From positions 1 to 33,300 of the forward strand of contig NZ_JQKB01000056.1 in assembly GCF_000745835.1 (NCBI RefSeq): 33,300 nt of DNA. Reading direction: 5' to 3'. Positions 1 through 14,500 of this stretch are shown one piece after another. The DNA comes from Belnapia moabensis DSM 16746 (GTDB lineage Bacteria; Pseudomonadota; Alphaproteobacteria; Acetobacterales; Acetobacteraceae). The first letter of the stretch is position 1. Every line of letters starts with the position of its first letter. The notes under the pieces are model-generated. The model was not told the DNA's origin. It was given only the letters and a program-made list of their open reading frames with translations, and did not search any database. Both the position numbers and the translations under genes were made by a program.

Positions 1-182
1 TCTGGCCGCGGGCCCTGATGAGCTGCGCGGAACGAGGGGCAATCAGGTGAACGCGCTTTGGGGGGGCGCATTGCGATAAACGGCCTGTCTCGTTACCGGC
101 TCACCGGTCTCTCGCTGTCATCGTCGCTTCAGCACCTTGGCCCCCGCCGGACGCGGCGCCCGGCGAGCTCGGACGCAACCGC

Positions 183-598
183 CTAGGCGGTCGCGGTTGT
201 TGTGTAGGTCCCTCCCCGGGCCAGCAGGGTCCAGGCGATGCGGGCCATCTTGTTGGCCAATGCCACAGCCGCGACCTTGAAGGGCCGCCGCGCCAGCAGG
301 CGCGTGGCCCAGTCCGAGGCCTCTGGGCTGCGCCGGGCATAGCGCAGGCGGCTAGTGGCGCCGAGCACCAGCAAGCGGCGCAACATGGCGTTGCCCTGCC
401 GGGAGATCCGGCCAAGGCGCTCCTTGCCGCCGCTCGAGTGTGGCTGCGAGGTCAGGCCAAGCGAAGCTGCGAAGTGCTGTCCCGAGGCGAAGCTAAGCGG
501 ATTGGGCACCATCGCGGCCAAGGCTGTCGCGCCAATCGCACCGAAGCCGGGGATGCTCGCCAACCGCCGGGCCACTTCATTCTCGTGCCTTCCAGGGA
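183..598 (-). pseudogene. IS110-family transposase, C-terminal fragment
   Basis: The minus-strand reading frame matches the C-terminal Transposase_20 (IS116/IS110/IS902) domain. It contains a helix-hairpin-helix-like IPGFGAIGATALAA segment, then LGLTSQPHSSGGKERLG, in which the first Ser after His is the expected catalytic serine, then the RISRQGN and LRRLLVLGA motifs. The stop codon lies at 183-185 inside a near-palindrome. Family members are about 320-400 aa with an N-terminal RuvC-like DEDD domain. Here recognisable homology begins near base 598 (HENEVARRLASI) and the upstream frame is unrelated, so the catalytic N-terminal half is missing. The open frame runs up to 683 but that extension looks like read-through into foreign sequence. 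It is a dead remnant unless supplied in trans. Confidence 0.8.
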
Positions 599-607
599 GG
601 CGTTTTA

Positions 608-784
608 ATCGGCGCCCCGCCCGCGCTGCGGCTCGGTACCTATGACGGGCTCGCTCGGCGGCTGCTGAAGCTGGCCTGGGCACAGCGAGTCGACCTGGCG
701 CCGCTCTCCACCACCGCCCTGGCTGAGCAGGTCGCGGCGGTGGTGACCGCGACGGTCGCGGCGCAGCGGGTGCCGCTGCCGTGA
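608..784 (+). other. possible C-terminal remnant of an unidentified gene
   Basis: Immediately beside the truncation point of the IS110 fragment, a plus-strand frame reads about 58 codons (contains LRLGTYDGLARRLLKLAW) to a TGA at 782-784. Its composition is protein-like, but it has no start of its own and I do not recognise the family. It may be the tail of a gene broken by the insertion, or chance open frame in GC-rich DNA. Confidence 0.2.
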
Positions 785-887
785 CTGGTGGACTGGCTGA
801 TCATGGTCGTCTGGCTTGGCGCCTGCTGCTGCGTTTATGACGGCCACAACGGTATATTCAACTTATGATGTATAATTACGCCGAAAA

Positions 888-904
888 ATAACCTATTAGG
901 TTAT
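888..904. promoter_or_regulatory. perfect 7-bp inverted repeat upstream of the RTX gene
   Basis: ATAACCT-ATT-AGGTTAT is a 17-base perfect palindrome with a 3-base centre, in an AT-rich island about 32 bases before the RTX start codon. A TATAAT box lies just upstream at 871-876, without a convincing -35 element at normal spacing. The placement after a -10-like box suggests an operator, but this is inference from position and symmetry only. Confidence 0.35.
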
Positions 905-935
905 GTTGTCACGTTGAAAACTACCTGAATGCGCC

Positions 936-3152
936 ATGGCAAGATTCATTGGAACGACGGGCAGAGACACGATCAAGCCGGGGCTGATCACGGCCGGCGT
1001 GACAGGCGGCTCTCCGGGCGCCGGTGACGACTGGATCGATGGCCAGGGCAACGACGACTGGATCGCCGGGGGCGACGGCAACGACACGATCCTCGGCGGC
1101 GCGGGTGCGGACCTGCTTGAGAGCGGTGTCGGGAACGATTCGCTGAATGGTGGCGCGGGTGACGACACGCTCCGCGGCGGCCAAGGCGTGGACCTGCTTT
1201 CCGGCGGCACGGGCATTGACTGGGTGGATTATTCGGCTGCGGCTGCGGGGGTCCGGGTGGACCTCGCCGCCGGGACAGCCCTGGATGATAGCGGTGCGAC
1301 AGACACGCTCTCCGGCATCGAGCACGTCGCCGGCTCGGCTTTTGACGACACACTGGCCGGCGGCGCCGGCGCCAACACCTTCCGTCCAGGCGCGGGAGCA
1401 GACCGGATCGACGGCGGCGCCGGCTTCGACGCCGTGCGCTACGACGAGGAAGGAATCATCCAGGGCGCCATCGTGAACCTGGCCACGGGCCTCGCCACGG
1501 ATCCCTGGGGTTTCAAGGACACGCTGCTGGGCCTGGAGGGTGCCTACGGCACCAGCCTCGCGGACGACCTGACCGGCCGTGCCGACGATACGAACAGCCA
1601 TCTCCGCGGCCTCGCCGGTGACGACACCCTGCGTGCGCCGCAGGCCGATACGCGGGTACTGGCCGACTACCGCGAAAGCCCAGACAGGGTGCTGGTGAAC
1701 CTTTCCGCCTCGGCCATCATAGTGGACGGCGTGCTTGTCGCTGCGGGCACCGCGGAGGACGGCTACGGGACGACCGACACTTTCGACAAGATCCAGGGCA
1801 TAATCGGCTCCGCCTTCGGCGACTACCTGCGCGGCGGCGACCAACCCTGGGAATACGGCGATCGCCTGTTCGGCTGGGCTGGTGACGACACGCTCCTCGG
1901 CGGCGACGGCGATGACACGCTAATGGGCGGGCAGGGGGTGGACGCTTATGAAGGCGGGGGCGGCATGGACTTCCTTTCCTTCGCTCCCTACGCCGCCTCC
2001 GAAGGTACCCAGACCCAGGGCGCGGTGGCGAGCCTGCATACGGGCATCGTTGAGAACGACGGCTGGGGCAACCGGGAAAGCCTCGGCGCCATCAACACCA
2101 TCGACGTGCTGATCGGAACCGCCCTCGGCGACGTGCTGGAGGGCAAGCGGATCAGCCAAACCGATGATCCCGGCCTGTTCGACAACCAGATGATGTGCCA
2201 CCTACGCGGCGGCGACGGCGCGGATACGCTTATGGCACCGGAGATCGCGGGCTGGGGAAGGTGGATTTCGGCCGACTACCTCATGGATGCGGATGCGAAT
2301 GGGGACGGCTTCGGCGTGGTGGTAGACCTCGAACGGCAGACGGCCAGCGACGGCTGGGACAACACCGACCTCCTGCTCCGCATTGGCGCCACACGCGGCA
2401 GCGCCTTCCGCGACCGTCTGGTTGGCGACGCGGGCGACAACTGGTTCCGCGGGGAGGGTGGCGACGATACAATCGATGGCGGCAGCGGCATTGACCTCGT
2501 GAGCTACTGGAGTGCCGATGCCTCCGTCACGCTGGACCTCGCGGCCGGCACGGCGGCGGATGGTCTCGGCGGCATGGATATCCTGTCCTCTATCGAACAT
2601 GCGGTGGGCAGCATGAATTGGGGCGACAGGCTCCATGGCTCATCGGCCGCCAACCGGCTGAATGGTTATGCCGGGGACGACCTGCTCGACGGGCGCGACG
2701 GCACGGACACACTGCTTGGTGGCGATGGCGCCGATACGCTGCTCGGTGGCGCGGGGGGCGACAGGCTAGAGGGCGGCAAGGGCGTTGACGCGCTTACCGG
2801 CGGGGCTGGGCTGGATGCCTTCGTCTTCGCGGCACCGAACCTCGGCGCCGATACGATTTCGGAATTCAAGAGCATGGACGACCAGATCTGGATCTCGGCG
2901 GGGGGCTTCAGCGTGTTACTCGGCGAATTAGACTCCGGCGGCGACGGTCTGCTCGACGGAAGCCGCTTCGTTGCCTCCTGTGGCGGCAAAGCGACGGGGA
3001 GCCTGGCACAGGTCTGCTACGATACCGCTTCCGGCAAGCTCTACTGGGATACCGACGGCAACGACACGGATGGCGTGGACGACCGGGTGCTGTTCGCGAT
3101 CCTGTCCGAGAAGCCGGCGCTGGACGCGGGCGACTTCACCATAATGGCGTGA
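936..3152 (+). CDS. RTX (haemolysin-type Ca2+-binding repeat) protein, 738 aa
   Basis: Probable secreted calcium-binding protein, exported by a type I system through its uncleaved C terminus. Glycine/aspartate nonapeptide repeats (GGxGxDxLx) form clear blocks at about residues 25-95 and 573-640, with shorter blocks between. These alternate with about six longer modules of 50-60 residues that share a pattern: an aromatic-Tyr/Ser start, V(D/N)L, a Gly/Asp turn, D(T/I)L, an I/G..GS stretch and D.L.G. Clear copies start near residues 96, 336 and 505. The last 95 residues (DTISEF to the end) form the beta-rich C-terminal domain typical of RTX proteins, with a DTDGNDTDG loop. No protease, lipase or other enzymatic domain was seen, so a surface, adhesin or S-layer-like role is more likely than a toxin. 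No type I secretion genes are in the window. The start ATG lacks a strong Shine-Dalgarno sequence. Confidence 0.88.
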   Translation: MARFIGTTGRDTIKPGLITAGVTGGSPGAGDDWIDGQGNDDWIAGGDGNDTILGGAGADLLESGVGNDSLNGGAGDDTLRGGQGVDLLSGGTGIDWVDYSAAAAGVRVDLAAGTALDDSGATDTLSGIEHVAGSAFDDTLAGGAGANTFRPGAGADRIDGGAGFDAVRYDEEGIIQGAIVNLATGLATDPWGFKDTLLGLEGAYGTSLADDLTGRADDTNSHLRGLAGDDTLRAPQADTRVLADYRESPDRVLVNLSASAIIVDGVLVAAGTAEDGYGTTDTFDKIQGIIGSAFGDYLRGGDQPWEYGDRLFGWAGDDTLLGGDGDDTLMGGQGVDAYEGGGGMDFLSFAPYAASEGTQTQGAVASLHTGIVENDGWGNRESLGAINTIDVLIGTALGDVLEGKRISQTDDPGLFDNQMMCHLRGGDGADTLMAPEIAGWGRWISADYLMDADANGDGFGVVVDLERQTASDGWDNTDLLLRIGATRGSAFRDRLVGDAGDNWFRGEGGDDTIDGGSGIDLVSYWSADASVTLDLAAGTAADGLGGMDILSSIEHAVGSMNWGDRLHGSSAANRLNGYAGDDLLDGRDGTDTLLGGDGADTLLGGAGGDRLEGGKGVDALTGGAGLDAFVFAAPNLGADTISEFKSMDDQIWISAGGFSVLLGELDSGGDGLLDGSRFVASCGGKATGSLAQVCYDTASGKLYWDTDGNDTDGVDDRVLFAILSEKPALDAGDFTIMA

Positions 3153-3791
3153 GGCTGGGGCAGCTTGGCGCTGCGCCCCGCGCTTCGCCTGGCGTAGCGC
3201 CGTCGCTTCACAACTCAGCAAATCCGGATCCACCCGACCTGCCATTGGGGTGTGCTCCACCTTCAGTGGCGCACTCGTCGTTGCGTGCAGCCGGAAGCGA
3301 ACCTGGCGCTGGAAGCGGCGCGCATTGCTGGAAACGCTGACCGTCTCACGCTCGAAGCCGACGGCGTCGAAGCGGCCACCCGGCACCTCGACCCGAGTTG
3401 GACCCAGCACACGCCAAGTGGCTATGTAGAACCCGGAAAAGGCGGATTGGGACACGTCGCGGAAGTACTGCACGTGCATCGATGCGCCGGGCCGAGCGGT
3501 AAAGAAATTTCGCAGCGGCTCCAGCGCGGCCTGCACATTTGGCTGTTCCAGTCGCCACAATCCAAGCACCAGTGATGTCGCGCCATGCTGGTCGCTGTGG
3601 CAAACCAGCGGCACCGCCGGATCCGCCCCCGGAAGCCAAGGCGTGCGACATCGCCTGAACGTTCCACCGCCGTCCCCCAGCAGGGCAGCGGAATTGCCAG
3701 CCGCCCTTGGTACCGGGCGCGGAGGGTTGCGCCCGCGTGGACGAGGTCGCCGGGCCCATGCCGCCAGGAAGAGCACCAGCAGCAAGGCCAC
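2928..3791 (-). CDS. hypothetical envelope protein, possibly frame-disrupted
   Basis: A GTG at 3791, just after the HPt gene stop, opens a frame with a signal-peptide-like start (VALLLVLFLAAWA). The same frame holds plausible protein sequence at about 3160-3600 (FSGFYIATWRVLGPTRVEV, GGRFDAVGFERE), the style of small secreted proteins whose domain ends in an EVPAGxFDxxxxER-type segment. Between these, another frame looks more protein-like at about 3670-3760 (GATLRARYQGRLAIPLP), suggesting one or two frameshifts. The GTG frame stays open until 2928, overlapping about 225 bases antisense to the RTX gene, which is unlikely for a functional tail. It is either a decayed gene or an intact protein of about 287 aa. 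I do not recognise a named family. Confidence 0.4.
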   Translation of the reverse strand: MALLLVLFLAAWARRPRPRGRNPPRPVPRAAGNSAALLGDGGGTFRRCRTPWLPGADPAVPLVCHSDQHGATSLVLGLWRLEQPNVQAALEPLRNFFTARPGASMHVQYFRDVSQSAFSGFYIATWRVLGPTRVEVPGGRFDAVGFERETVSVSSNARRFQRQVRFRLHATTSAPLKVEHTPMAGRVDPDLLSCEATALRQAKRGAQRQAAPASRHYGEVARVQRRLLGQDREQHPVVHAIRVVAVGIPVELAGSGIVADLCQAPRRFAATGGNEAASVEQTVAAGV

Positions 3792-3799
3792 GGGACGTA

Positions 3800-4165
3800 T
3801 CAGCCTGGCTCCTCGGAACGGATGGCCTGCAGCAGGCCGGTCGCGGCTTGCATGGCCTTCACCCGCTGCGGCCAAGGCTCGCCTTCCTCTCCGGCCAGGG
3901 CAGCTTCTGCGGCGGCTTCCAGCACGGCGGCCGCCTCGCCCGTCCGTTGCTGCCCAAAGGTGGCGGCTGTGCCATGCAGCCCATGCGCCAGGGCATGGAT
4001 TCGCCGCAGCGCCTCCTCTCTGTGTCCCGCTGCGGAAAGCTGTCCGGCCAATTCCGCCAGTTCCGCCACATCCTGCCGCAGCCGCGCCGCGAAGCGGCTG
4101 CGCAGCACCGCGAGACGCTCATCGAATAATACGTCCCGGTCCTGCGGAGAATCATCAGTTGCCAC
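3800..4165 (-). CDS. HPt (histidine phosphotransfer) domain protein, 121 aa
   Basis: A single-domain phosphotransfer protein. The motif AHGLHGTAATFG at residues 60-71 corresponds to the HPt consensus (A)HxLKGxAxxxG, with His61 as the predicted phospho-acceptor; the usual Lys is His64 here. The rest is predicted alpha-helical, consistent with a four-helix bundle. It starts at GTG 4165 inside the end of the upstream response-regulator gene (11-base overlap), so it is probably translationally coupled. With the hybrid kinase and response regulator just upstream it completes the parts for a His-Asp-His-Asp phosphorelay. It is the last clear gene of the 22.5-kb cluster. Confidence 0.8.
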   Translation of the reverse strand: MATDDSPQDRDVLFDERLAVLRSRFAARLRQDVAELAELAGQLSAAGHREEALRRIHALAHGLHGTAATFGQQRTGEAAAVLEAAAEAALAGEEGEPWPQRVKAMQAATGLLQAIRSEEPG

Positions 4166-4550
4166 TGGTCGCCTGCTCCCAAAGTGCGCGTATCTGTCCC
4201 GGAAGCGCTATGGGATCGAAGGGCTTGGTAATGACTCCTACGGCACCGAGGCGCCGGAATGTGCCGATCTCCTCCGGTCGCGCCCGCGCCGTGACGAAGA
4301 TCACCGGGACCTTTTCCAATAAGGGAATGGCGCGCAACGCCGCCAATGTCGCGGCACCATCCATCCCGGGCATCATGTAGTCGAGCAGGATCAGGTCTGG
4401 CGCCGCAGTCGGTGCACGCTCCAGCGCCTCCCGTCCTGAACTGCAGGTGGTGACCCGGAAACCTCCCAGCAGATCCAGTGCCATGCGCGCGACCTCCTGG
4501 ATATCCAGATCGTCCTCGACCAGCAGCACGTGCTCGAGTGTCCGTGTCAT
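4155..4550 (-). CDS. single-domain response regulator, 131 aa
   Basis: A stand-alone CheY-like receiver. Acidic residues Asp13/Asp14 (VEDDLD), phospho-acceptor Asp57 in LILLDYMMPGMDG, a conserved Thr87 in VIFVTARA, and Lys109 in the TKPFDP motif are all present, so it should be phosphorylatable. No DNA-binding or enzymatic output domain follows, so it must act by protein interaction or relay phosphate onward, most likely to the adjacent HPt protein. Its ATG overlaps the stop of the hybrid kinase gene (ATGA, 4547-4550), indicating translational coupling with that kinase. Confidence 0.93.
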   Translation of the reverse strand: MTRTLEHVLLVEDDLDIQEVARMALDLLGGFRVTTCSSGREALERAPTAAPDLILLDYMMPGMDGAATLAALRAIPLLEKVPVIFVTARARPEEIGTFRRLGAVGVITKPFDPIALPGQIRALWEQATSGN

Positions 4551-7350
4551 GGCTTCGCCTCCGCACTGTCTCCGTAAACCAGCTGCCGCACGGTCGAAGC
4601 CAGGTCGGCAACCGACACACGCGACTTCGCCAGGACCGCGGCAACGCCATGTGCCGCCTCAGAATCCGGCTCGTAGGCTGAATAGATCACGATCTTCGCG
4701 GAAATCCCGCCCGGCAGCCGCAGCAAGGGCAGCAGGTCGAGCCCCGATCCGTCGGGGAGGCCGATATCCAGGATCACGAGGTCGAAGGCGTCACCATCCG
4801 CAGCCAGCGCCTTTAATGCCGTGGCAAGGTCCGGCGCCGCCACGACCTCGGCCTCATCGCCAAGCGAGAGAGCGGCCAAATGCCGCAGGTCGGGGTCGTC
4901 CTCCACATGCAGGATTCGTGGCTGGGTGCGGTCTGGAGCATCGGATTGCGATGCGGCGAGGGTCGCGCGCAATGCGCGGGGCATCCGCTCGATAGCCTCT
5001 GGTCCCGCGATCCAGTCGGCGAGATCCAACGCCCCGCCCTTCACCACTCCGGATGCCATTGCCGCATCTGAGCCGGAAACCGCAAGCACCAGCAGGCGGA
5101 CGCCACGCAGCGCCTCACGCTCGCGCATCGCTTCGACCAGCGTGATGCCGCCCTGGTTCAGCATCCCGGCCTCGAGCATCACGGCGTGCGGGGGGGGTGG
5201 CGCGGCCAGCCGGTCGAGCGCGTCGGCTACGGTCGAGACGCGTTCGGCCGCCAGTCCGGCTCGGCGCAGCACCGCGTCCATGTAGTCGGCCGCCGCCCCC
5301 GCGTCCTTGTCGACACAAACCAGAACCTCGGTCGACCGAGGCGACGCGATTGGCCTGGACAAGGGCAGGTCGACATGGAACCGCGTGCCATGGCCGCCAG
5401 GACCAGGGGCGAAGCCGATGCGGCCGCCGTGCCGCTCCACCAGCGCCTGCGCTATGGCGAGGCCCAGGCCCGTTCCCTCCTGCATCCGCCCTGAGGTTGC
5501 ATCGGCTTGGGCGAATTTCTGGAAAATGCGGGAGCGGAATTCTTCTGGAATTCCTGGCCCCTGGTCAGTAACGGTGATGCGGGCCATGTCTCCGCGCCTC
5601 CGCTCGAGCGCAAGCGTAACGCGGTCGCCCCGGGTCGAGAATTTCGCCGCGTTCGAAATTAGGTTGGTCATCACCTGCTGCAACCGGTCCGGGTCTGCGG
5701 AGACGACCAGTCCTTCCGTGTCCCCGTTCTCCTGCGGGAGGATCAGGTCGAGGGTAACGCCGAGGCGTTCGGCATAGGGGCGGTTCTCCTCCATAGCCTG
5801 GCGCAGCGCCGCCAAGAGCGGCAAGGGGCGGAAGGCGAATTCCAGCTTCCCCGCCTCCATCTTGCCGATATCGAGTAGGTCGTTAATCAACCGGACGAGC
5901 CGGTCGCTGTTTTTCCGCGCGATATCGAGCAGCCGGCGGCCCTGGTCGTTCAGCGCCCCGCCGACGCCGGCGGTCAGTAGCCCGAGTGAGCCGCCGATGG
6001 AGGTCAGCGGCGTACGGAGTTCGTGGCTTACCGTCGCCACGAATTCATCCTTCATCCGGTCCGCCTCGCGGCGCGCGGTGACATCCCTGACCGTGACGAG
6101 GAAGCGTCCATCCGGCATGGCGATGCGCGTGAACAGGACATGGCGGCCGTCACGCGTCCTCAATTCGGCTCTCAGGCTTTCCTTCCGGTACAGGGATGCC
6201 AGTCGGATGCGGACCAACTCATCCGGTTCGGCCTCGGTCAGTTCCTGGTCTTGGACCCAGGCGCGTATCAGCGCCTCGATCGGTATGCCAATCTGCTTCA
6301 GTGCGGCTGGACAGCGCGTGATGGCAAAGTAGCGTTCGTTGAACAATGCAACTTTGAGATCGGCATTCACCACCACAACGCCGTGCTCAATGGTCTCAAG
6401 CGTGGTGCGCAGCAGCGCCTCCTGCGCTTTGATTGTCGCCTCGCCCGCTTTGATGTCGCTGATGTCCATTTTCACCGAGATCACCAGCCCGGAACCGGTT
6501 GCGGTCTCTGATCCGCGCAAGATGCGGCCGTCGGCAAGGCGAATCTCGAAGGGAGCCCTGCGGGCGGGCCGGCGCTCGCTGCTGCCCACCTCCAGCCACG
6601 CCATGTCGGACGTGTTGCGCAGCGGGTGATGGCCCTGCGCCTCCAGCGCCTGCCAGACCTCGGTTGGCGACATGCCGCGCCGGATCAACTCCGGCTGGTC
6701 GGGGTGAAAGGTGGCGCGGAACAGGCGGTTGGTCCGCAGCAGCAGGCCTTCACTGTCGTAGACCGCGAGGGATGCCGGCATGGCATCCAGTATCTCGTCG
6801 CGCTGACGGGTGATCGCTTCCGCACGCGCCTCCGCGTCACGTGCCATCAGCCTGCCGAGGCGGTTGGAGATCATGTCCACCACCGTCTCCGCCAGCGCAG
6901 CCAGGCGCCGGTGCTCCACCGGGCCGAATTCCCGCGGCTCGGGTCCGATGACGCACAGGCTACCCGCGACAAGACCGGGCGCAAGCATCAGCGGCGCACC
7001 GGCGTAGAAGCGAATGTGCGGAGGGCCGGTGACAAGCGGATTATACGCGAAGCGCGGATCCAGGCGCGCATCAGGAATGACGAAGACCTCTTCGCCCGAG
7101 AGCACATGGGCGCAGAAGGCGATGTCGCGTGGCGTACCCGGCGAGGTCAGGCCGCAGACGCCCATGAAGCGCTGCTCATCCTCCAGCACCAACGTGACGA
7201 GGCCGATGGGTGCGTCGAACAGGTCCGCTGCCTGGTGCGCGATGCGGTCGAATTCCGGTTCCTGGCCGGTGATCTCAAGGCGGTAGTGCTGCAGGGCTGC
7301 GAGGCGTTCCTGCTCCCTGGCCGGGATGGGGACTGGTACGGGGACCGGGA

Positions 7351-7354
<4 letters not shown>
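4547..7354 (-). CDS. hybrid sensor histidine kinase, GAF-PAS-PAS-HisKA-HATPase-REC-REC, 935 aa
   Basis: Soluble hybrid kinase with no membrane segment. Domains in order: GAF about 20-165 (FCAHVLSGEEVFVIPDARLD is typical of this GAF group), PAS about 185-300, PAS about 312-428, HisKA with the H-box VSHELRTPL and His444, then HATPase with an N-box at 564-571, DQGPGIP at 597-603 and GTGLGLA at 627-633. Two receivers follow. The first (about 676-800) has Glu728 where the phospho-acceptor Asp should be (VMLEAGM), so it is probably not phosphorylated. The second (about 812-925) is intact, with Glu818-Asp819-Asp820, Asp863 (LVILDIGLPDGSG) and Lys910. The repetitive N terminus (VPVPVPVPIP) is unusual; a later start is possible. 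The start ATG overlaps the ligase gene stop (ATGA), placing it in the polymer operon. Signal sensed is unknown. Confidence 0.93.
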
Positions 7355-11500
<4,146 letters not shown>

Positions 11501-11517
<17 letters not shown>

Positions 11518-14500
11518 TGCCCATTCCGTTGTTGCGCATTCCGAAGAGGGGCCGCTCGCGCAGCGTGGCGAAGGGAACCTCGGCCGGGGTGAAGTCGCGG
11601 AAGCCACGACCGCCGCTGAAATGCCAGGTGAAGGAAAGCAGGCCGACCCATTCCCGTGCGAGGGTCCGGTAACCGGCCGTCGCGCCGATTTCCCAGCGCT
11701 GGCCCGAGGGCAGCCAGCCTTCTCGCAGCAGGCCGAGGCGAAGCAGGGTGTCGTCGCGGGCGGCAGACCGGTCCGCATCCGCGAAGTACCGCGTCTGCGT
11801 CATGCCAGCTTCGAGCACCACCGGGCCGAGAAGCTGGAGCCAGCCCGCGCTGAGTGAGGCGTGGTCCGGCTGGAACAGGTTCAGGTCCTCGTTCGTCACC
11901 ACTGATGCGCCAAGGGTCCAGATCGTATCCAGCCAGGGCTGGTGGCGCAGCGCATAGGACAGGCGCAGGCCCTGGCGGTGCTGGTCCTTGTAGCGGGTAA
12001 AGACATCAGGGTCCGGACGCCGCCTCCCCGCATCCTCGGCCGAGATACCGCCGAGCGCGCGGACAAAGCCGCTGATGGTGGCGAACTGCCGGGTCTTCTC
12101 GCTGATCTCGTTCTCCCAGCGCAGCCCGGCGGTGAGGGTGCCCGACCAGGCGGCGCCCTGCCTGTCCAGGACTTGGCCATAGGCGCTGGCAGTGGCAAAG
12201 AGGGTGAGCGGCGCGTCGGCCAGCCCATGTTCCACCCGCCCGCGAAGGCCAAGTGCGGGTGAGCCGCCGTCCATATCGCCGCGACCCAGCACCTCGCCGC
12301 GCCAGTGCAGGCGGTTGCGCGTATCCAGATAACGCCACCCCGCGAGAAGCTGGGCATAAAGTGCGCTTCGGGATAGGCCCGGTTCCTCATCGGCCGGCAG
12401 GGTGCGCTCGACTGAGGCGGAAAGGCTCCAACTCCCATCCTCCTGCCCGCCGAGCGGCAGGCGGTCCTCCAGTGCGATCGGCTGGGCCGGCTGGCGGTCC
12501 GGGACGGCGATGGGCGCGCCGGGTGCAGCCTCGGTGGCGGCTAGCGGTGGCGGGGCGGGCAACAGGGCGCCGCGTTCGGGAACCAGGCGGAAGATCCGCA
12601 GCGGCAATTCCGCCTGCCCCGGCGGCGGGCGGAAACGCAGCGTCTGCCAGCCGGGCGCGACATGCTGGTAGCGCGGCACGATCCCGCCCTCGGGGCTGAA
12701 CTCGTCTACGCGCAGCCAGGCGGGGCCTTCCAGCGTCAGCACCACGGGTTCCGCTACCGTGGCCACGTCGAAAGCGCGTTCCGGCTCGCTCGGGGCGGGG
12801 CGGGCGGCACCTTCCGCCGCCTCGGTGAAGCGCAGGCGGATAAAGCGGTTGGATTGCGGATCGGCGATGGAAAAGCGCAATCCATGTTCGCCCTCGGGCA
12901 CTGGGATCCGGATCGTGGCGGGCTGGCCAGGCAGGAGCCGCACCGCCTGCGGCACACCCTCGTCCAGCCGGAAGAGTACGGTGATAGGGGCCGGCGCCAC
13001 GCCGGGCAGGTCGGCCATGACGACCCGCGCCTCCACCAGCGTGGCCGCGGTATTGACAAAGGAAACAGCGAAATCCCCGCCCGGGGCCAAGATTTGTTCC
13101 TCCGCGGAAAGGCGCGGCAACAGGGCGGTGCGGGCGCGCAGCGCGGGGGCTTCCGGCTGCCAGCCGGGCGCGGGCAGGGCCCGGTAGCCGGCACTGGAAT
13201 CGAGCGTGGTCACGCGTTCCCAGCGGCTCTGCTGTGCGAGGTGTGCCCAAAGCCCGGAAAGGCCGGGGGTCTCGGGGTTCTCCTGAGCCAGCCGCGCAGC
13301 CTCGGCCAGGGCGGCGGGATCGCCGTCCGGCCGTGCCTCGAACCGGCGGATCAACTCCCCCATGCGGTGGCGCTGCGCACCTGCCTCATCCGCCGCCACA
13401 GGGACGGAAGCGGCGCCCCGCGGCATCAGCGTGGGCTGGGGCGGCGGCAGGACGGAAAGCGGCAGGGCAGGCTGGCCGAGCAAGACGCGGACCAGCGCGG
13501 CGAAGCCACGGGGCGTGACGGTCACGGCATGGCGGCCAGCGGGAAGGCTGATGGTTTCGGCAACCGCAGTGCCCGGGGTGCCTGCGCCACCGACCAGCGC
13601 GAGGCCGGGCGAGGGCTGGTTGCGCGCCACGGGCACGGTGATGCGGTCGCCATTCTCGGTCGTGATCTCAACCCAGCCCTCCAGCGGCGGGGCGCCAGGG
13701 CCGGGGTGCAAGGGCCGCGCCTCGATCCGCAGCAGGGCGGGGCCGGCGAGTTCCACCCGCACCGGGCGCCCGGGATCGGCACGCCAGGCGCGCAGCGGCA
13801 GGTCGCGCCCCGGCGCCTCCAGCACCGCGCCGCCGGCATGGGCGGCGACCAGCGCCTCGGCATCTTCCCAGAGGCGCGGACCGGGATGGGCGGTCCACCA
13901 TTCGCCCCAGTCGCGCGCAACCTCTCGGGCCGCCGCGCCGTCCGGGCCGAGGCGGGCGCGGATCGCCTGGCCGCGCGCCAGGGCCACGGCCCAGGGGGCG
14001 CCCTCGGCACCGGCGGCCTGGAACAGGCTGAGCGCCACCGCCTCCTCGCCCCGGCGCTGGGCGGCGAGGCCCTGCCAGAGGGCTCGGCGTGCCGGGTCCG
14101 GTTCCTCCGCGAGCAGGCGTTCGAACACATCCGCCCAGCCGGCGCGCAGGGCGGCCTGGGGCAGCGCGGCCGGACGTTGCGCCGGCGGCAGAAGCAGGCC
14201 GAGTTGCACGGCCATGCGATCCCGCCCCGAAGCCGCCAACGCGGCGGCGAGGTCGGAAAACAGCGCGGGGTCGAGCTGCCGGCTGGCGGCAAGCTGGGCC
14301 ACAAGCGGGGCGAGCAGCGCCTCCGGCTCTCCGGATTCGGCGGCGAGGCGGCGCAGGCCTTCGAAGGCCTGGCGGCGAAAGGGTTCCGGGGCGGTGCGGT
14401 GTAGCGCCTTCAGCAGGCGCTCGCCCAGGTAGGCTTCGCCCAGCTGGCGCAAAGCCTCGGCGCGGCCGAACTGGGCCTGCCACCAGGCATCGCCGCCGGC

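Noticed and set aside
921-1844. 307-aa open frame antisense to the RTX gene
   Set aside because: Mirror of Gly/Asp repeat codons; no independent start signal or family.
1020-2800. Repetitive DNA in the RTX gene considered as a CRISPR or satellite repeat
   Set aside because: Repeats are protein-level nonapeptides with varied codons and irregular spacing, inside one open frame.
11518-11778. N-terminal extension of the ligase gene
   Set aside because: The 87 extra codons overlap the barrel-coding part of the upstream gene and have no protein-like pattern; ATG 11517 fits the operon overlap.
12662-14404. 580-aa open frame on the plus strand
   Set aside because: Antisense to the 1708-aa barrel protein gene; low-complexity Gly/Arg/Ala composition typical of shadow frames in GC-rich DNA.
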